DNA of 64,000 nt from Mucilaginibacter hurinus (GTDB taxonomy: Bacteria; Bacteroidota; Bacteroidia; Sphingobacteriales; Sphingobacteriaceae): contig NZ_QGDC01000002.1 of assembly GCF_003324525.1 (NCBI RefSeq), positions 124,001 through 188,000 of the forward strand, written 5' to 3'. Below, in pieces: positions 8,239 through 16,983 of the stretch (its first letter is position 1; the number at the start of each line of letters is the position of its first letter). The translations under genes and the position numbers were made by a program. The notes under the pieces were generated by a model. It saw nothing but the letters and a program-made list of their open reading frames with translations, made no database searches and was not told where the DNA came from.

Positions 8239-9000
8239 ATGGCATTTAATACAAGACAACAGCATGAAAGTAACCAAATGGTTTTTGGCATACGCGCTGT
8301 TGTTGAAGCAATTCGCGCAGGTAAAGAGATAGAATCACTTTATATTCAGCGGGGTATAAGTGGCGGTTTGCTCAACGAATTGCGGATTGTTATGCAGGAG
8401 AATGGCATAACAGCACAGCAGGTACCGGTTGAAAAACTTAACCGGATAACCATGAAGAACCACCAGGGAGTTGTCGCTTTTATATCACCTATCACATATC
8501 AAAAAATAGAAAATATTATACCTGATGTATACGAGCGGGGCGAAGTGCCGCTTGTTTTAGTGCTTGATAGTATTACCGATGTACGTAACATGGGTGCTAT
8601 AGCGCGTACGGCAGAATGTGCCGGTGTACATGCCATTGTAGTGCCGGCAAAAGGGTCGGCACAAATAAACCCCGACGCTATCAAAACTTCCGCAGGCGCT
8701 CTTTATAAAATACCTGTTTGCCGCCACGACAACTTTATGCAAACAGTTAAATACCTGCAGGAGGCAGGGTTGCAACTCGTGTGCTGTACCGAAAAAACCA
8801 ATGATTACCTGTACAAGCCAGACTATACCGCCCCAACAGCCATAGTAATGGGATCTGAAGAAGACGGAATTCGGAATGATATCATCCGCATAGCCGACCA
8901 TCTTGCCAAAATACCGATGTACGGGGAGATCGAATCGCTTAATGTTAGTGTAAGCGCAGGAGTGATTATTTACGAGGCGGTGAGGCAGCGCTCTGTTTAG
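8239..9000 (+). CDS. rlmB: 23S rRNA 2'-O-methyltransferase, TrmH/SpoU family
   Basis: This SPOUT methyltransferase most likely makes Gm2251 in the peptidyl-transferase loop of 23S rRNA using S-adenosylmethionine. The 253-residue length fits RlmB (about 245). The N-terminal substrate-binding domain starts with MVFGIRAVVEAIRAG; the C-terminal knot has LVLDSITDVRNMGAIARTAE near residue 112, VMGSEEDGIR near 200 and the motif IPMYGEIESLNVSVSAG near 225. A TrmH-type tRNA methyltransferase is the alternative, but the N-terminal FGIRAV domain favours RlmB. It stands alone and ends at a heptad-repeat element. Confidence 0.9.
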   Translation: MAFNTRQQHESNQMVFGIRAVVEAIRAGKEIESLYIQRGISGGLLNELRIVMQENGITAQQVPVEKLNRITMKNHQGVVAFISPITYQKIENIIPDVYERGEVPLVLVLDSITDVRNMGAIARTAECAGVHAIVVPAKGSAQINPDAIKTSAGALYKIPVCRHDNFMQTVKYLQEAGLQLVCCTEKTNDYLYKPDYTAPTAIVMGSEEDGIRNDIIRIADHLAKIPMYGEIESLNVSVSAGVIIYEAVRQRSV

Positions 9001-9120
9001 AGCTAAGAGATAAGAATCAAAAGTTAAGATTGGATTAGTGAGCAAAAAAAATCCAGTCATCTGAAATGACCGGATTAATCATGTAGTTCTTAGATCTTGA
9101 ATCTCAAGTCTCGAATCTTT
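9001..9120 (+). repeat. Heptad-periodic intergenic element A
   Basis: The bases between rlmB and manC carry two tracts with a 7-nt rhythm. On the left (9001-9042) purine-rich units end in AAG or similar at 9007, 9014 and 9028. On the right (9083-9117) the dinucleotide TC recurs at 9089, 9096, 9103, 9110 and 9117, exactly seven bases apart. The two tracts are roughly inverted relative to each other and flank the manC terminator. A second element of the same design lies at 18310-18393. Confidence 0.6.
9043..9077 (-). terminator. Intrinsic terminator of manC
   Basis: Arms at 9050-9060 and 9066-9076 pair over eleven positions with one mismatch and a 5-nt loop. On the minus strand the hairpin is followed by eight U residues, so it ends transcripts coming from manC. 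There is no U tract in the rlmB direction. Confidence 0.8.
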
Positions 9121-9121
9121 T

Positions 9122-10207
9122 CTAAATGTATTTTACGCCAAATTTCTGCTTCACGTCTGCAACTACCTGTTTAATGTTTTGCTCCTGGTCGCGCGGGCAT
9201 ATAAGCAGGCTGTTATTTGATTCAACAACTATATAATCATGCAGGCCCTGTAGTATAACCAATTTCTCGCCGGGTACATTTACCATACAATTTGATGAGT
9301 CATACATAATAACTTTATCGGCCGGTATCACAGCGTTGCCTACATAATCTTTTTCAGAAAGTTCGTAGATGGATGCCCAGGTACCCAGGTCGCTCCAGCC
9401 GAACTCTGACGGTAAAACGTACACATTGTCTGCCTTCTCCATTATACCATAATCGATAGAAATGTTGGTGCATTGCTGGTAAGCATTGTGTACATGTTTT
9501 TTCTCGTCAGCTGTATTGTAAACGCTGCGTGCCTCGGCAAATATCTCGTACATATCCGGCAGGTAGCTGCCAAACGCTTGCACAATTGCTCCGGCCGACC
9601 ATACGAAGATGCCTGCATTCCACAAAAAATCGCCGCTTTGTATGAATGTTTTAGCCAGTTCGGTATTAGGCTTTTCGGTAAACGTTTTAACTTTATGAAA
9701 ATCTTCTCCTATCGTTTGCTCGGTAAACTGTATGTAACCATATCCTGTATCAGGCCGTGAGGGTTTAATGCCGAGTGTAATAAGGCATTTATTAGCGGAT
9801 GCCGTTTCCAGCGACTTTTGTATGGTGGCAACGAAGGCAGCTTCATCGAGTATTAAATGATCTGACGGTGCCACAACAATGGCAGCATCGGGGTTTAAAC
9901 TTTCTATTTTAAAACACCCATAAGCTACACATGGCGCAGTATTGCGCATTACAGGTTCGGTAAGTATCTGGTTGTCTGCCATGCCTGGTATTTGTTCTTT
10001 TACCAGTTGGGCGTAATTCTCGTTGGTAACTACAAAAATATTTTCTGCCGGGCACACTTTCAAAAAGCGTTCATATGTGTTTTGTATGAGGGTTTTACCA
10101 GTGCCTAAAATATCTATAAATTGCTTAGGATAAGATGTTCTGCTAATAGGCCAGAACCGGCTTCCAATACCGCCGGCCATGATGATGGCATAATAATTCT
10201 TGTTCAT
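9122..10207 (-). CDS. manC: Mannose-1-phosphate guanylyltransferase
   Basis: The enzyme makes GDP-mannose from mannose 1-phosphate and GTP, feeding mannose, fucose or rhamnose units into cell-surface glycans. The nucleotidyltransferase signature GGIGSRFWPISR with PKQF follows at residues 12-28, and FTEKPN is near 178. At 361 residues it has the nucleotidyltransferase and a left-handed beta-helix end but no fused phosphomannose isomerase cupin domain, as in other Bacteroidota short forms. It diverges from recQ and has its own terminator. It is not linked to the polysaccharide locus at 37-54 kb but could supply it. Confidence 0.93.
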   Translation of the reverse strand: MNKNYYAIIMAGGIGSRFWPISRTSYPKQFIDILGTGKTLIQNTYERFLKVCPAENIFVVTNENYAQLVKEQIPGMADNQILTEPVMRNTAPCVAYGCFKIESLNPDAAIVVAPSDHLILDEAAFVATIQKSLETASANKCLITLGIKPSRPDTGYGYIQFTEQTIGEDFHKVKTFTEKPNTELAKTFIQSGDFLWNAGIFVWSAGAIVQAFGSYLPDMYEIFAEARSVYNTADEKKHVHNAYQQCTNISIDYGIMEKADNVYVLPSEFGWSDLGTWASIYELSEKDYVGNAVIPADKVIMYDSSNCMVNVPGEKLVILQGLHDYIVVESNNSLLICPRDQEQNIKQVVADVKQKFGVKYI

Positions 10208-10259
10208 GAAATGGATAACAGTTTGTCGGGGTCAAAGTTGAACATTAATTTGTAAATTC

Positions 10260-10335
10260 CAGTTTAAATTATTCAAACTGCATTTATCGCAATAAAAAGT
10301 GATAAATAAACGAATTGTTTTTATGATATAATCAT
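10260..10335. promoter_or_regulatory. Dyad symmetries between manC and recQ
   Basis: Three inverted repeats lie in the 216-bp divergent gap: 6-bp arms at 10260-10265/10275-10280, 9-bp arms with one mismatch at 10282-10290/10299-10307, and 5-bp arms at 10323-10327/10331-10335. None has a U tract, so they look more like protein-binding sites than terminators. The rest of the gap is AT-rich without a gene. Confidence 0.35.
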
Positions 10336-10423
10336 TTCAGTATAAAATTTTAATGTTAACAAGGCGTTTATTTAAAAAAAATTGTTATTTTGAACTTTTA
10401 TTTTTCAAGCACAAATACTAGTG

Positions 10424-12619
10424 ATGATAGAGACGAAAAAGTCGCTTTTTGATAACCTCCAAAATTTTTTTGGATTCGATAATTTCAAAGGCGACCAGGA
10501 GGCGATTATAACCAATATACTGGGCGGTAACGATACATTTGTTATTATGCCTACCGGCGGCGGCAAATCCATGTGTTATCAGTTGCCGGCGTTAATGAGT
10601 GAAGGTACAGCAATTGTTATTTCTCCTTTAATTGCGCTTATGAAAAACCAGGTGGACCAGTTGCGTGCATTTGGCGGCTCAGACAGTATCGCGCATTTCT
10701 TAAACTCATCATTAACCAAGGCCGAAATTACCCGCGTAAAGGAAGATGTGCTCGGCGGTAAAACAAAACTTTTATATGTAGCGCCTGAGTCGCTTACCAA
10801 GCAGGAGAACGTTGATTTTCTGCGTCTTAACCAGGTGTCATTTGTTGCTGTGGATGAGGCTCACTGTATATCTGAATGGGGACATGATTTCAGGCCCGAA
10901 TACCGCAAAATAAGGCAGGTTATCAGTAATATTGGTAATAACATTCCAATTATTGCCCTTACTGCTACCGCTACACCCAAAGTGCAGCATGATATTCAGA
11001 AAAACCTGCAAATGAATAACGCTACGGTTTTCAAATCATCATTTAACCGTACAAATTTGTTTTACGAAGTCCGCGCTAAACGTAACGTAATCAAGGAGAT
11101 AGTAAAATACGTAAAGCAAAACCAGGGCAAGTCCGGAATTGTGTATTGCCTTAGCCGCAAAAAAGTAGAGGAGGTGGCCGAAGTGCTTCACCTAAACGGT
11201 ATTAAGGCACTGCCTTATCATGCAGGTTTAGATGCTAAAGTACGCGCGGAAACCCAGGACAAGTTTCTGATGGAGGATGTTGATGTTATAGTAGCAACTA
11301 TAGCTTTTGGGATGGGAATAGATAAACCCGACGTACGCTACGTAATACACCATGATGTGCCTAAAAGCATGGAGGGTTATTACCAGGAAACTGGCCGCAG
11401 CGGGCGCGATGGGGGTGAAGGTGTTTGTGTTGCCTTTTATTCGCAAAAGGATATTGATAAGCTCCAAAAGTTCATGAAGGATAAACCGGTTGCTGAACGC
11501 GAAATCGGTACACAAATATTAAAGGAGGTAATTGATTATGCTGAATCATCTATATGTCGCCGCAAGCAAATTCTGCACTATTTTGGTGAGGATTTTGAAG
11601 AATCAACCTGTAATAACATGTGCGACAATTGCTGTGCGCCCAAAACACAATTTGATGGCGAAGAGCACCTGCACAAAGCACTAAGCCTTATCAAGGAGAT
11701 TGGCGAAAAGTTTGACGACAGGTATATTATTGATATACTTATTGGTGCCGATAATCCGCAGGTACGCAATTACAAGCATGATGCCTTACGGTATTTCGGT
11801 TCGGGCAAGGAGGATGGTGAAAACTTATGGAAATCATTGTTGCGCCAGGCCTTACTTAACAATTTCCTGTCAAAAGATATTGATCAGTATGGACTGTTGC
11901 GCCTTACCGAAAAGGGCGAACATTTTATTGATAATCCGTATAGTATCCGTTTTGTACTAAACCGCGTTGTAGAAGCGGCTGATGATGATGATACAGAAGA
12001 CGGGCCTAAACAGGGTGGTGGTGCGCTGGATACCGAACTGCTGCAAATGCTGAAAGATCTGCGCAAGAAGATCGCCAAACAGAAGGTATTACCACCGTTT
12101 GTCATATTCCAGGATCCATCGTTAGAAGAGATGTGCACGCATTACCCGGTTACTACCGATGAGTTAAAGCAAATATCAGGTGTTGGTACCGGTAAGGCCA
12201 TGAAGTTTGGCGCGCCTTTTATTGAGCTCATTAAAAAATATGTTGAGGATAATGAAATAGACCGACCGGTAGACATGGTTATTAAAAGTGCTGCCAATAA
12301 ATCGGCACTTAAGGTTTATATTATTCAGAATATCGACAGGCATTTAAACCTCGAAGATATCGCTGCTTCTAAAGGCCTTTCATACGAGGATATTTTACGC
12401 GAGGTTGAGTCGATAGTTAACTCAGGAACAAGGCTAAATCTTGATTACTACATAGACGAGGTGATAGACGAAGACAAACAAGAAGAAGTATTTGACTATT
12501 TTAAAACAGCAGAGGTAGACTCAATAGACAATGCTTTGGTTGAACTTGGAAGCGACGACTACACGTACGAGGAAGTGCAATTGATGCGTATAAAGTTTAT
12601 GAGTGAGTTGGGGAATTAG
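10424..12619 (+). CDS. recQ: ATP-dependent DNA helicase RecQ
   Basis: RecQ is a 3'-5' superfamily 2 helicase acting in recombination and fork repair. The order of domains is complete: Walker A MPTGGGKSMCYQLP near residue 45, DEAH-type box VDEAHC near 142, helicase C motif QETGRSGRDGG near 322, the zinc-binding cysteines in CRRKQILHYFG and CNNMCDNCC near 378-405, a winged helix, and an HRDC domain near 525-600. A further 110-residue C-terminal stretch (LNLEDIAASKGLSYEDIL) resembles the helix-turn-helix domain seen in longer RecQ proteins. I chose the ATG at 10424; a GTG directly before it adds one residue. Confidence 0.95.
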   Translation: MIETKKSLFDNLQNFFGFDNFKGDQEAIITNILGGNDTFVIMPTGGGKSMCYQLPALMSEGTAIVISPLIALMKNQVDQLRAFGGSDSIAHFLNSSLTKAEITRVKEDVLGGKTKLLYVAPESLTKQENVDFLRLNQVSFVAVDEAHCISEWGHDFRPEYRKIRQVISNIGNNIPIIALTATATPKVQHDIQKNLQMNNATVFKSSFNRTNLFYEVRAKRNVIKEIVKYVKQNQGKSGIVYCLSRKKVEEVAEVLHLNGIKALPYHAGLDAKVRAETQDKFLMEDVDVIVATIAFGMGIDKPDVRYVIHHDVPKSMEGYYQETGRSGRDGGEGVCVAFYSQKDIDKLQKFMKDKPVAEREIGTQILKEVIDYAESSICRRKQILHYFGEDFEESTCNNMCDNCCAPKTQFDGEEHLHKALSLIKEIGEKFDDRYIIDILIGADNPQVRNYKHDALRYFGSGKEDGENLWKSLLRQALLNNFLSKDIDQYGLLRLTEKGEHFIDNPYSIRFVLNRVVEAADDDDTEDGPKQGGGALDTELLQMLKDLRKKIAKQKVLPPFVIFQDPSLEEMCTHYPVTTDELKQISGVGTGKAMKFGAPFIELIKKYVEDNEIDRPVDMVIKSAANKSALKVYIIQNIDRHLNLEDIAASKGLSYEDILREVESIVNSGTRLNLDYYIDEVIDEDKQEEVFDYFKTAEVDSIDNALVELGSDDYTYEEVQLMRIKFMSELGN

Positions 12620-12666
12620 TGTTAATTTATAATTGATTTTTACAACCGTCAATACCGCAGAATAAC

Positions 12667-13161
12667 ATGCTAAAGCTTTATAAAAAGGAAAACGGTATAA
12701 CCTATTATTGGGAAACTTGGGATAAAGACGATAAAACGGGGATTATTCATTGCGGCGAAATTGGACAGACCGGGGAAAGCAAGGAAATCCGTTCAGGTTT
12801 ATTTTCAAGTTTTAGAAAAGTCATTCAAAAAGAAATAGATCAAAAAATAAAAGAGGGTTTCATCGAAATAGATATTGAAGAGCATTTTACTCTTTTAATA
12901 GAATATTTGGTTGATGATGAGGGAGCAGCAGATGATGTGGATAAACGTCATAGGCTTCAAGATAGGGTGGACAGCCTATTAGGATGGACAGGATTGGGTC
13001 ATTGTGATGGCGGAAGTATAGGGAGCGGAACAATGGAAGTTTGTTGTTATGTAGTAGATTTTGATGTTGCAAAGCAGACAATTGAAAAGGATTTGGCCAA
13101 TACTGAATTCGGAAACTATACAAGAGTATTTGATGGGATGCTGACTGAAAATAAATCTTGA
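12667..13161 (+). CDS. Hypothetical protein with WGR-like N-terminus
   Basis: The 164-residue soluble product has no signal peptide. Its first 45 residues (KENGITYYWETWD, then IIHCGEIGQTGESKEI) recall the WGR fold, a small nucleic-acid- or protein-binding module, and the C-terminal half has a conserved-looking block LLGWTGLGHCDGGSIGSGTMEV. Proteins of this type turn up as solitary genes in Bacteroidota, often near secreted toxin or immunity genes, but I cannot name a family with confidence. It lies 47 bp after recQ and could be cotranscribed. It converges on the OmpA-family gene with only 25 bp between stops. Confidence 0.7.
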   Translation: MLKLYKKENGITYYWETWDKDDKTGIIHCGEIGQTGESKEIRSGLFSSFRKVIQKEIDQKIKEGFIEIDIEEHFTLLIEYLVDDEGAADDVDKRHRLQDRVDSLLGWTGLGHCDGGSIGSGTMEVCCYVVDFDVAKQTIEKDLANTEFGNYTRVFDGMLTENKS

Positions 13162-13186
13162 CGACTCACCGACAACCACTCCCGAA

Positions 13187-15085
13187 TCACTTCGCCACTA
13201 TCTTAAACTCCGTTCTTCTATTTAACTGACGTCCGTCCTCAGTCTCGTTATCAGCAACAGGCTGATTTTTCCCATATCCTTTATATATCAAACGCTTAGC
13301 ATTCACGCGTTCAACAATCAGGTAATTATAAACAGCCTTCGCCCGGTTTTCTGACAGAGTTCGGTTCATCTGCTCATTACCGATGTTATCTGTATGGCCG
13401 GATACTTCAATTTTTACATCAGGGTTAAGGTTCATGAACTGTACCAGTTTTAATAGTTCAGATTTCGACTCAGGTTTGAGGTTAAACTTATTTGTATCAA
13501 AAAAGATATTTTTCAAAATCACCTTTTTGCCTATATCAATCGGCGAAAGAGGCACGGATATATCAAAAGGATTTTTAGGTTCCCGGCCAATCAATGAGAA
13601 ATTTTCAGAGTAAAACAGGTAACCGTTTTTAGAAATGTTTAAACCGTAATTTTTACCGGATGTAAGCGTGGCCAAAAAGTCACCACGCTCAGCTGAACTG
13701 TAATCACGATAAACAATTTTGTTTCTCTCCAGGTCAATAATCTCTACTTCAGCTTCAAGTGGTTGGTTGGTGTTTGCATCTTTTACGCTGCCTTTCACAT
13801 AGGTAACCAGCTTTGGCCTAATATGCGCCGGCATCTCAAATCTGTATATATCAAAACCGCCATGCCCCTGCAGATTGTTAGATGAAAAAAAGGCGTAACT
13901 ACCATTGGCAGTAACAGTTAAGCCATTTTGTTCACCACTGGTGTTAATAGGGTAGCCTAGGTTTACCGGTTTTTGCCATTTTCCGTCGTTATCACGGCGG
14001 CTAATAAATAAGTCTTTGTTACCCATGCCGGGCCAACCATTTGAACAAAAGTACAGCGTGTTATCGTCAGGGTGAATAAAGGGCGATTGCTCATCATAAG
14101 GCGTATTAATATCTGGCCCCAAATTTTCAGGTTCGCTCCAGCCATTGTCGGTCAATACCGTTTTCCAAATGTCATAACCACCCAAGCCACCGGTTTTGTT
14201 ACTTACAAAATACAACGTATTCCCGTCAGCGCTTATAGATGGCTGCGACTCCCATGCCCCGGTATTCACCGGCGGATTAAGTCCTAAGGGTTTTCCCCAG
14301 CTATCACCTTTTTTTTGTACAATATAAATATCGCATTTCCCACGTCCGTTAGGTCGGTTGCAACCTGTAAAAAACAAATAGCGCCCGTCCTGCGAGATGG
14401 ATTGAGCACCCTCGTTGTAATTTGGCGTATTAATCTGGCTGCCCAGGCTGGTGGCCGGTTGCCATTGGCCATCCTTTTTTACACTGCGATAGAAATCCTC
14501 ATTTGCACTTATATTACGGGTAAATATCAGCATGCCCTCGTCAGCGGTAGCCACGGGCATATATTCATCATCAGCTGAGTTTATTGCAGGGCCCATATTT
14601 TCGGGCTTGAATGGTACCGGTTTGTTGAGGGCGTTTTCGCTAAACTTGCAATCGGCAATCAGTTTCTGTGCATACGCACCGTTCTTAGCATCGAAACTCG
14701 GATAGGTGAGATACTTTTCTAAGTGTGTACGTGCCTGAACGTACTGCGCCTCATTTATTTCAGCTTCGCCAAGCTTGAGATAAACACCCCGGTTAAATTC
14801 AGGGTTGATATTAACTGCTTTTGTATAATGCTGTATAGCTTGTTTGTAATTACGCTTAAAGCGTGATACATCTCCAAGTTGTATATGGGCTTCAATAAAG
14901 CCAGGATCGGTCTTTACCGCCTCTTTCAATTCGGCAATAGCTTCATCATACTGCCGCGTATCTAAAAACCGGTTAGCGGCCGTAAAATGTTTTATAGCTT
15001 GGCGGCTTTTGCTTGTATATCCATTCTGGCTGTAGGCAGGTATACAAAACACTATCGCCATCAGTATTATGAAGGCAGATCTCAT
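13187..15085 (-). CDS. OmpA-family protein with TPR, PD40 propeller and carboxypeptidase-regulatory domain (PorE-like)
   Basis: The 632-residue precursor has a signal peptide (about residues 1-19, ending AYSQ), then TPR repeats at 30-150 (DEAIAELKEAVKTDPGF), a WD40/PD40 propeller at 160-420 with repeated SADGNTLYFVSNKTGG-type strands, a carboxypeptidase-regulatory beta sandwich near 430-500, and a C-terminal OmpA peptidoglycan-binding domain with VSGHTDNIGN near 555. This architecture is that of PorE, the T9SS component anchoring to peptidoglycan, but Bacteroidota have several paralogues. It lacks a convincing lipobox, unlike known PorE. It probably sits in the periplasm against the outer membrane. 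The gene is alone. Confidence 0.85.
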   Translation of the reverse strand: MRSAFIILMAIVFCIPAYSQNGYTSKSRQAIKHFTAANRFLDTRQYDEAIAELKEAVKTDPGFIEAHIQLGDVSRFKRNYKQAIQHYTKAVNINPEFNRGVYLKLGEAEINEAQYVQARTHLEKYLTYPSFDAKNGAYAQKLIADCKFSENALNKPVPFKPENMGPAINSADDEYMPVATADEGMLIFTRNISANEDFYRSVKKDGQWQPATSLGSQINTPNYNEGAQSISQDGRYLFFTGCNRPNGRGKCDIYIVQKKGDSWGKPLGLNPPVNTGAWESQPSISADGNTLYFVSNKTGGLGGYDIWKTVLTDNGWSEPENLGPDINTPYDEQSPFIHPDDNTLYFCSNGWPGMGNKDLFISRRDNDGKWQKPVNLGYPINTSGEQNGLTVTANGSYAFFSSNNLQGHGGFDIYRFEMPAHIRPKLVTYVKGSVKDANTNQPLEAEVEIIDLERNKIVYRDYSSAERGDFLATLTSGKNYGLNISKNGYLFYSENFSLIGREPKNPFDISVPLSPIDIGKKVILKNIFFDTNKFNLKPESKSELLKLVQFMNLNPDVKIEVSGHTDNIGNEQMNRTLSENRAKAVYNYLIVERVNAKRLIYKGYGKNQPVADNETEDGRQLNRRTEFKIVAK

Positions 15086-15123
15086 AAGTGTGGCAGGTAA
15101 ATAATAAGGTAATTTACAAACAA

Positions 15124-15747
15124 TTACGGAATATTCAGGAATTTATGCGTTTGTAATGAAATTTCCCAGCGGGGATTGTTCATCACATAATCAACAATCA
15201 AGGGTGTCATTTCCCTTGATTTGGACCATTCCGGCTGTAAGAATAATTTGCAGTTTGGCGATATCAACATTGCATTTTGCTCCGCAAACTCAAAATCACT
15301 TTTATTAAATATAATTACCTTTAGTTCGTGTGCCTCGGCGGCAACGTCCGGAGATGGAGCTTTAAATTTCTTGGGCGATAAGCATACCCAATCCCAATTG
15401 CCTGACAATGGATAGGCACCCGAAGTTTCAATAAAGGTTTTAATGCCTTTTTGGTGGAGTTTAGCAGTAAGATAATCAAGGTTATAAATTAGCGGCTCGC
15501 CGCCGGTAACCACCACGTTTTTGGACGGGAACCTATCTGCGTTTTCGGCAATTGAATCTGCATGCGTAAGCGCATGCAATTCAGCATCCCAGCTCTCTTT
15601 TACATCGCACCAGTGGCAGCCAACGTCGCACCCTCCAAGCCGTATAAAATATGCCGCTTTGCCGGTGTTGTAGCCTTCGCCCTGTATCGTATAAAATTCT
15701 TCCATTAAAGGAAGCAGCGTACCGTCTTCCGGAATGATGTGTGCCAT
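15124..15747 (-). CDS. queE: 7-carboxy-7-deazaguanine synthase
   Basis: QueE is the radical SAM enzyme that contracts 6-carboxytetrahydropterin to 7-carboxy-7-deazaguanine in queuosine synthesis. The iron-sulfur ligands are Cys40, Cys44 and Cys47 (CDVGCHWC), following the N-terminal EEFYTIQGEGYNTG signature. VVTGGEPLIY near residue 78 is the glycine-rich SAM contact, and the C-terminal LFLQPEW fits the family. The 207-residue length matches the short QueE forms. No other queuosine gene is adjacent. A perfect -7 box ends ten bases before the ATG, so the mRNA leader may be only a few bases. Confidence 0.93.
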   Translation of the reverse strand: MAHIIPEDGTLLPLMEEFYTIQGEGYNTGKAAYFIRLGGCDVGCHWCDVKESWDAELHALTHADSIAENADRFPSKNVVVTGGEPLIYNLDYLTAKLHQKGIKTFIETSGAYPLSGNWDWVCLSPKKFKAPSPDVAAEAHELKVIIFNKSDFEFAEQNAMLISPNCKLFLQPEWSKSREMTPLIVDYVMNNPRWEISLQTHKFLNIP

Positions 15748-15749
15748 AA

Positions 15750-15765
15750 TAATTTTGCAAATATA
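15750..15765. promoter_or_regulatory. Back-to-back -7 boxes between queE and the 15844 gene
   Basis: On the + strand TAATTTTG (15750-15757) and on the minus strand TATATTTG (15765 to 15758) are both exact TAnnTTTG matches and directly adjoin. The minus box points at queE and the plus box at the lipoprotein gene. Neither has a clear -33 partner. Confidence 0.35.
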
Positions 15766-15843
15766 AGCATTCAGACAACGCCGTTCCTCGCCACGTTTTT
15801 AATTGCCGGCTATATTCAGTATTATTACTTAAAATTTACTTTA

Positions 15844-16608
15844 ATGAAAAAGTACTACTTTTTCCTGATCGTCTGGGTGGCAACCTGCAGTACCTCGTGT
15901 GTTGATATTGAAGAACGTTACAGCTTTAAAGCTGACGGTTCATGCAACGTGGTATACGGTTTTGATATGAGCCAGGCTATACATGTATTAAAAAATCTGA
16001 TGACAGATTCTGTTGCTGCAACGCCGGAGTTTAGTATGGCCAAGGACACCACACTAAATTTTTACAGTGCCCTGCCCGATAGCATAAGGCAACAAATAAG
16101 CAGCGAAGACATGAACCTGGCTCAAACAAGCGACTTATCAGTTAAAATGGATTTAAAAAAGAACCTGATGAAGGTGAATGTAAGTCATACTGCCAAAAAT
16201 GCCGCAGCGCTGGAATACTATCTTAAAAATATCGCTAAAATTTCGCAAAAAAGTCAGCTTAGTGCTATCTCAAAAGGCAACGCGCCGGCAAAAAATATAA
16301 GTGCTCAATCGCTTATAACCGGCCAGGACTATTACACTTATGAAGTAACACCCAACCGTTTCAAGCGCATAATTGATAAAATTAAATTTAACGCATTCTT
16401 AAAAAAAACACAGTCAACCCTGGTAATGGCTAAGGCCATGCTGATAGATATGCCGTATAAGGTGGTGCTTAATTTTGCACGGCCTGTGCGAAGCGTTAAC
16501 AATCCCAAAGCCGTTTTGTCAGCAGATAGGAAAAGTGTTACGCTGGTTACCGATATGGACGAGATTATAAAAAATCCGGCCATCATGAACCTTCAGGTAG
16601 ATTTTTAA
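15844..16608 (+). CDS. Putative lipoprotein of unknown function
   Basis: From the ATG at 15844 the product has 254 residues and starts MKKYYFFLIVWVATC followed by STSCVDIEE, a relaxed Bacteroidota-type lipobox with the anchor Cys near residue 19. An in-frame start 105 bp upstream would place a second hydrophobic stretch before it and runs into queE, so I prefer 15844. The mature region is mixed alpha/beta with the block EERYSFKADGSCNVVYGFDM near the start, reminiscent of DUF4836-like or generic Bacteroidota lipoproteins, but I do not assign a family. Its stop directly abuts the Rieske gene, suggesting coexpression. Confidence 0.7.
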   Translation: MKKYYFFLIVWVATCSTSCVDIEERYSFKADGSCNVVYGFDMSQAIHVLKNLMTDSVAATPEFSMAKDTTLNFYSALPDSIRQQISSEDMNLAQTSDLSVKMDLKKNLMKVNVSHTAKNAAALEYYLKNIAKISQKSQLSAISKGNAPAKNISAQSLITGQDYYTYEVTPNRFKRIIDKIKFNAFLKKTQSTLVMAKAMLIDMPYKVVLNFARPVRSVNNPKAVLSADRKSVTLVTDMDEIIKNPAIMNLQVDF

Positions 16609-16947
16609 ATGAAATGGTATAAAGTAGACGGTGTGCAATTTACCGGGCAGCCGTTTATTAAGCTGGTAAAACCCGGGGGCAAAAGCATTTGCCTTGTTAG
16701 TGATGCCGGCGAGTTATTTGCCCTATCGTCCGTCTGTCCGCACGCAGGAGCTAACCTTGCTGGTGGGTGGTGTAATGATGGCGAGATCATATGCCCTTTT
16801 CATCGTTACTCATATTCTCTGAAAACAGGTAGGGGAGCAAAAGGGCAAAATGACTATGTAGATACCTATCCGGTGAAAGTAGAGAATGGAGTGGTTTTTA
16901 TAGGGATAACTTCGTTTTGGGAGAGAATAGGGTTGGTGAAAAGCTGA
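16609..16947 (+). CDS. Rieske [2Fe-2S] ferredoxin-type protein
   Basis: The 112-residue soluble protein carries both Rieske cluster boxes: C43-P-H45-A-G and C62-P-F-H65, 17 residues apart, in a domain resembling the small subunit of nitrite reductase or dioxygenase ferredoxins. It would transfer single electrons in the cytoplasm. There is no membrane anchor and no partner oxygenase or reductase nearby. Its ATG follows the stop of the preceding lipoprotein gene without a gap, so the two are probably translated from one mRNA. The natural electron donor and acceptor are unknown. Confidence 0.9.
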   Translation: MKWYKVDGVQFTGQPFIKLVKPGGKSICLVSDAGELFALSSVCPHAGANLAGGWCNDGEIICPFHRYSYSLKTGRGAKGQNDYVDTYPVKVENGVVFIGITSFWERIGLVKS

Positions 16948-16983
16948 TGTGGCGGTTAAGTGAAAAGTTAAGTGCATGATAAA

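Noticed and set aside
8557..9060. Minus-strand frame of 167 codons over rlmB
   Set aside because: It overlaps the SPOUT domain of rlmB and has no family features.
9001..9120. Heptad tract as a CRISPR array
   Set aside because: The units are 7 bases and degenerate with no spacers of 30 bases; no cas gene is near.
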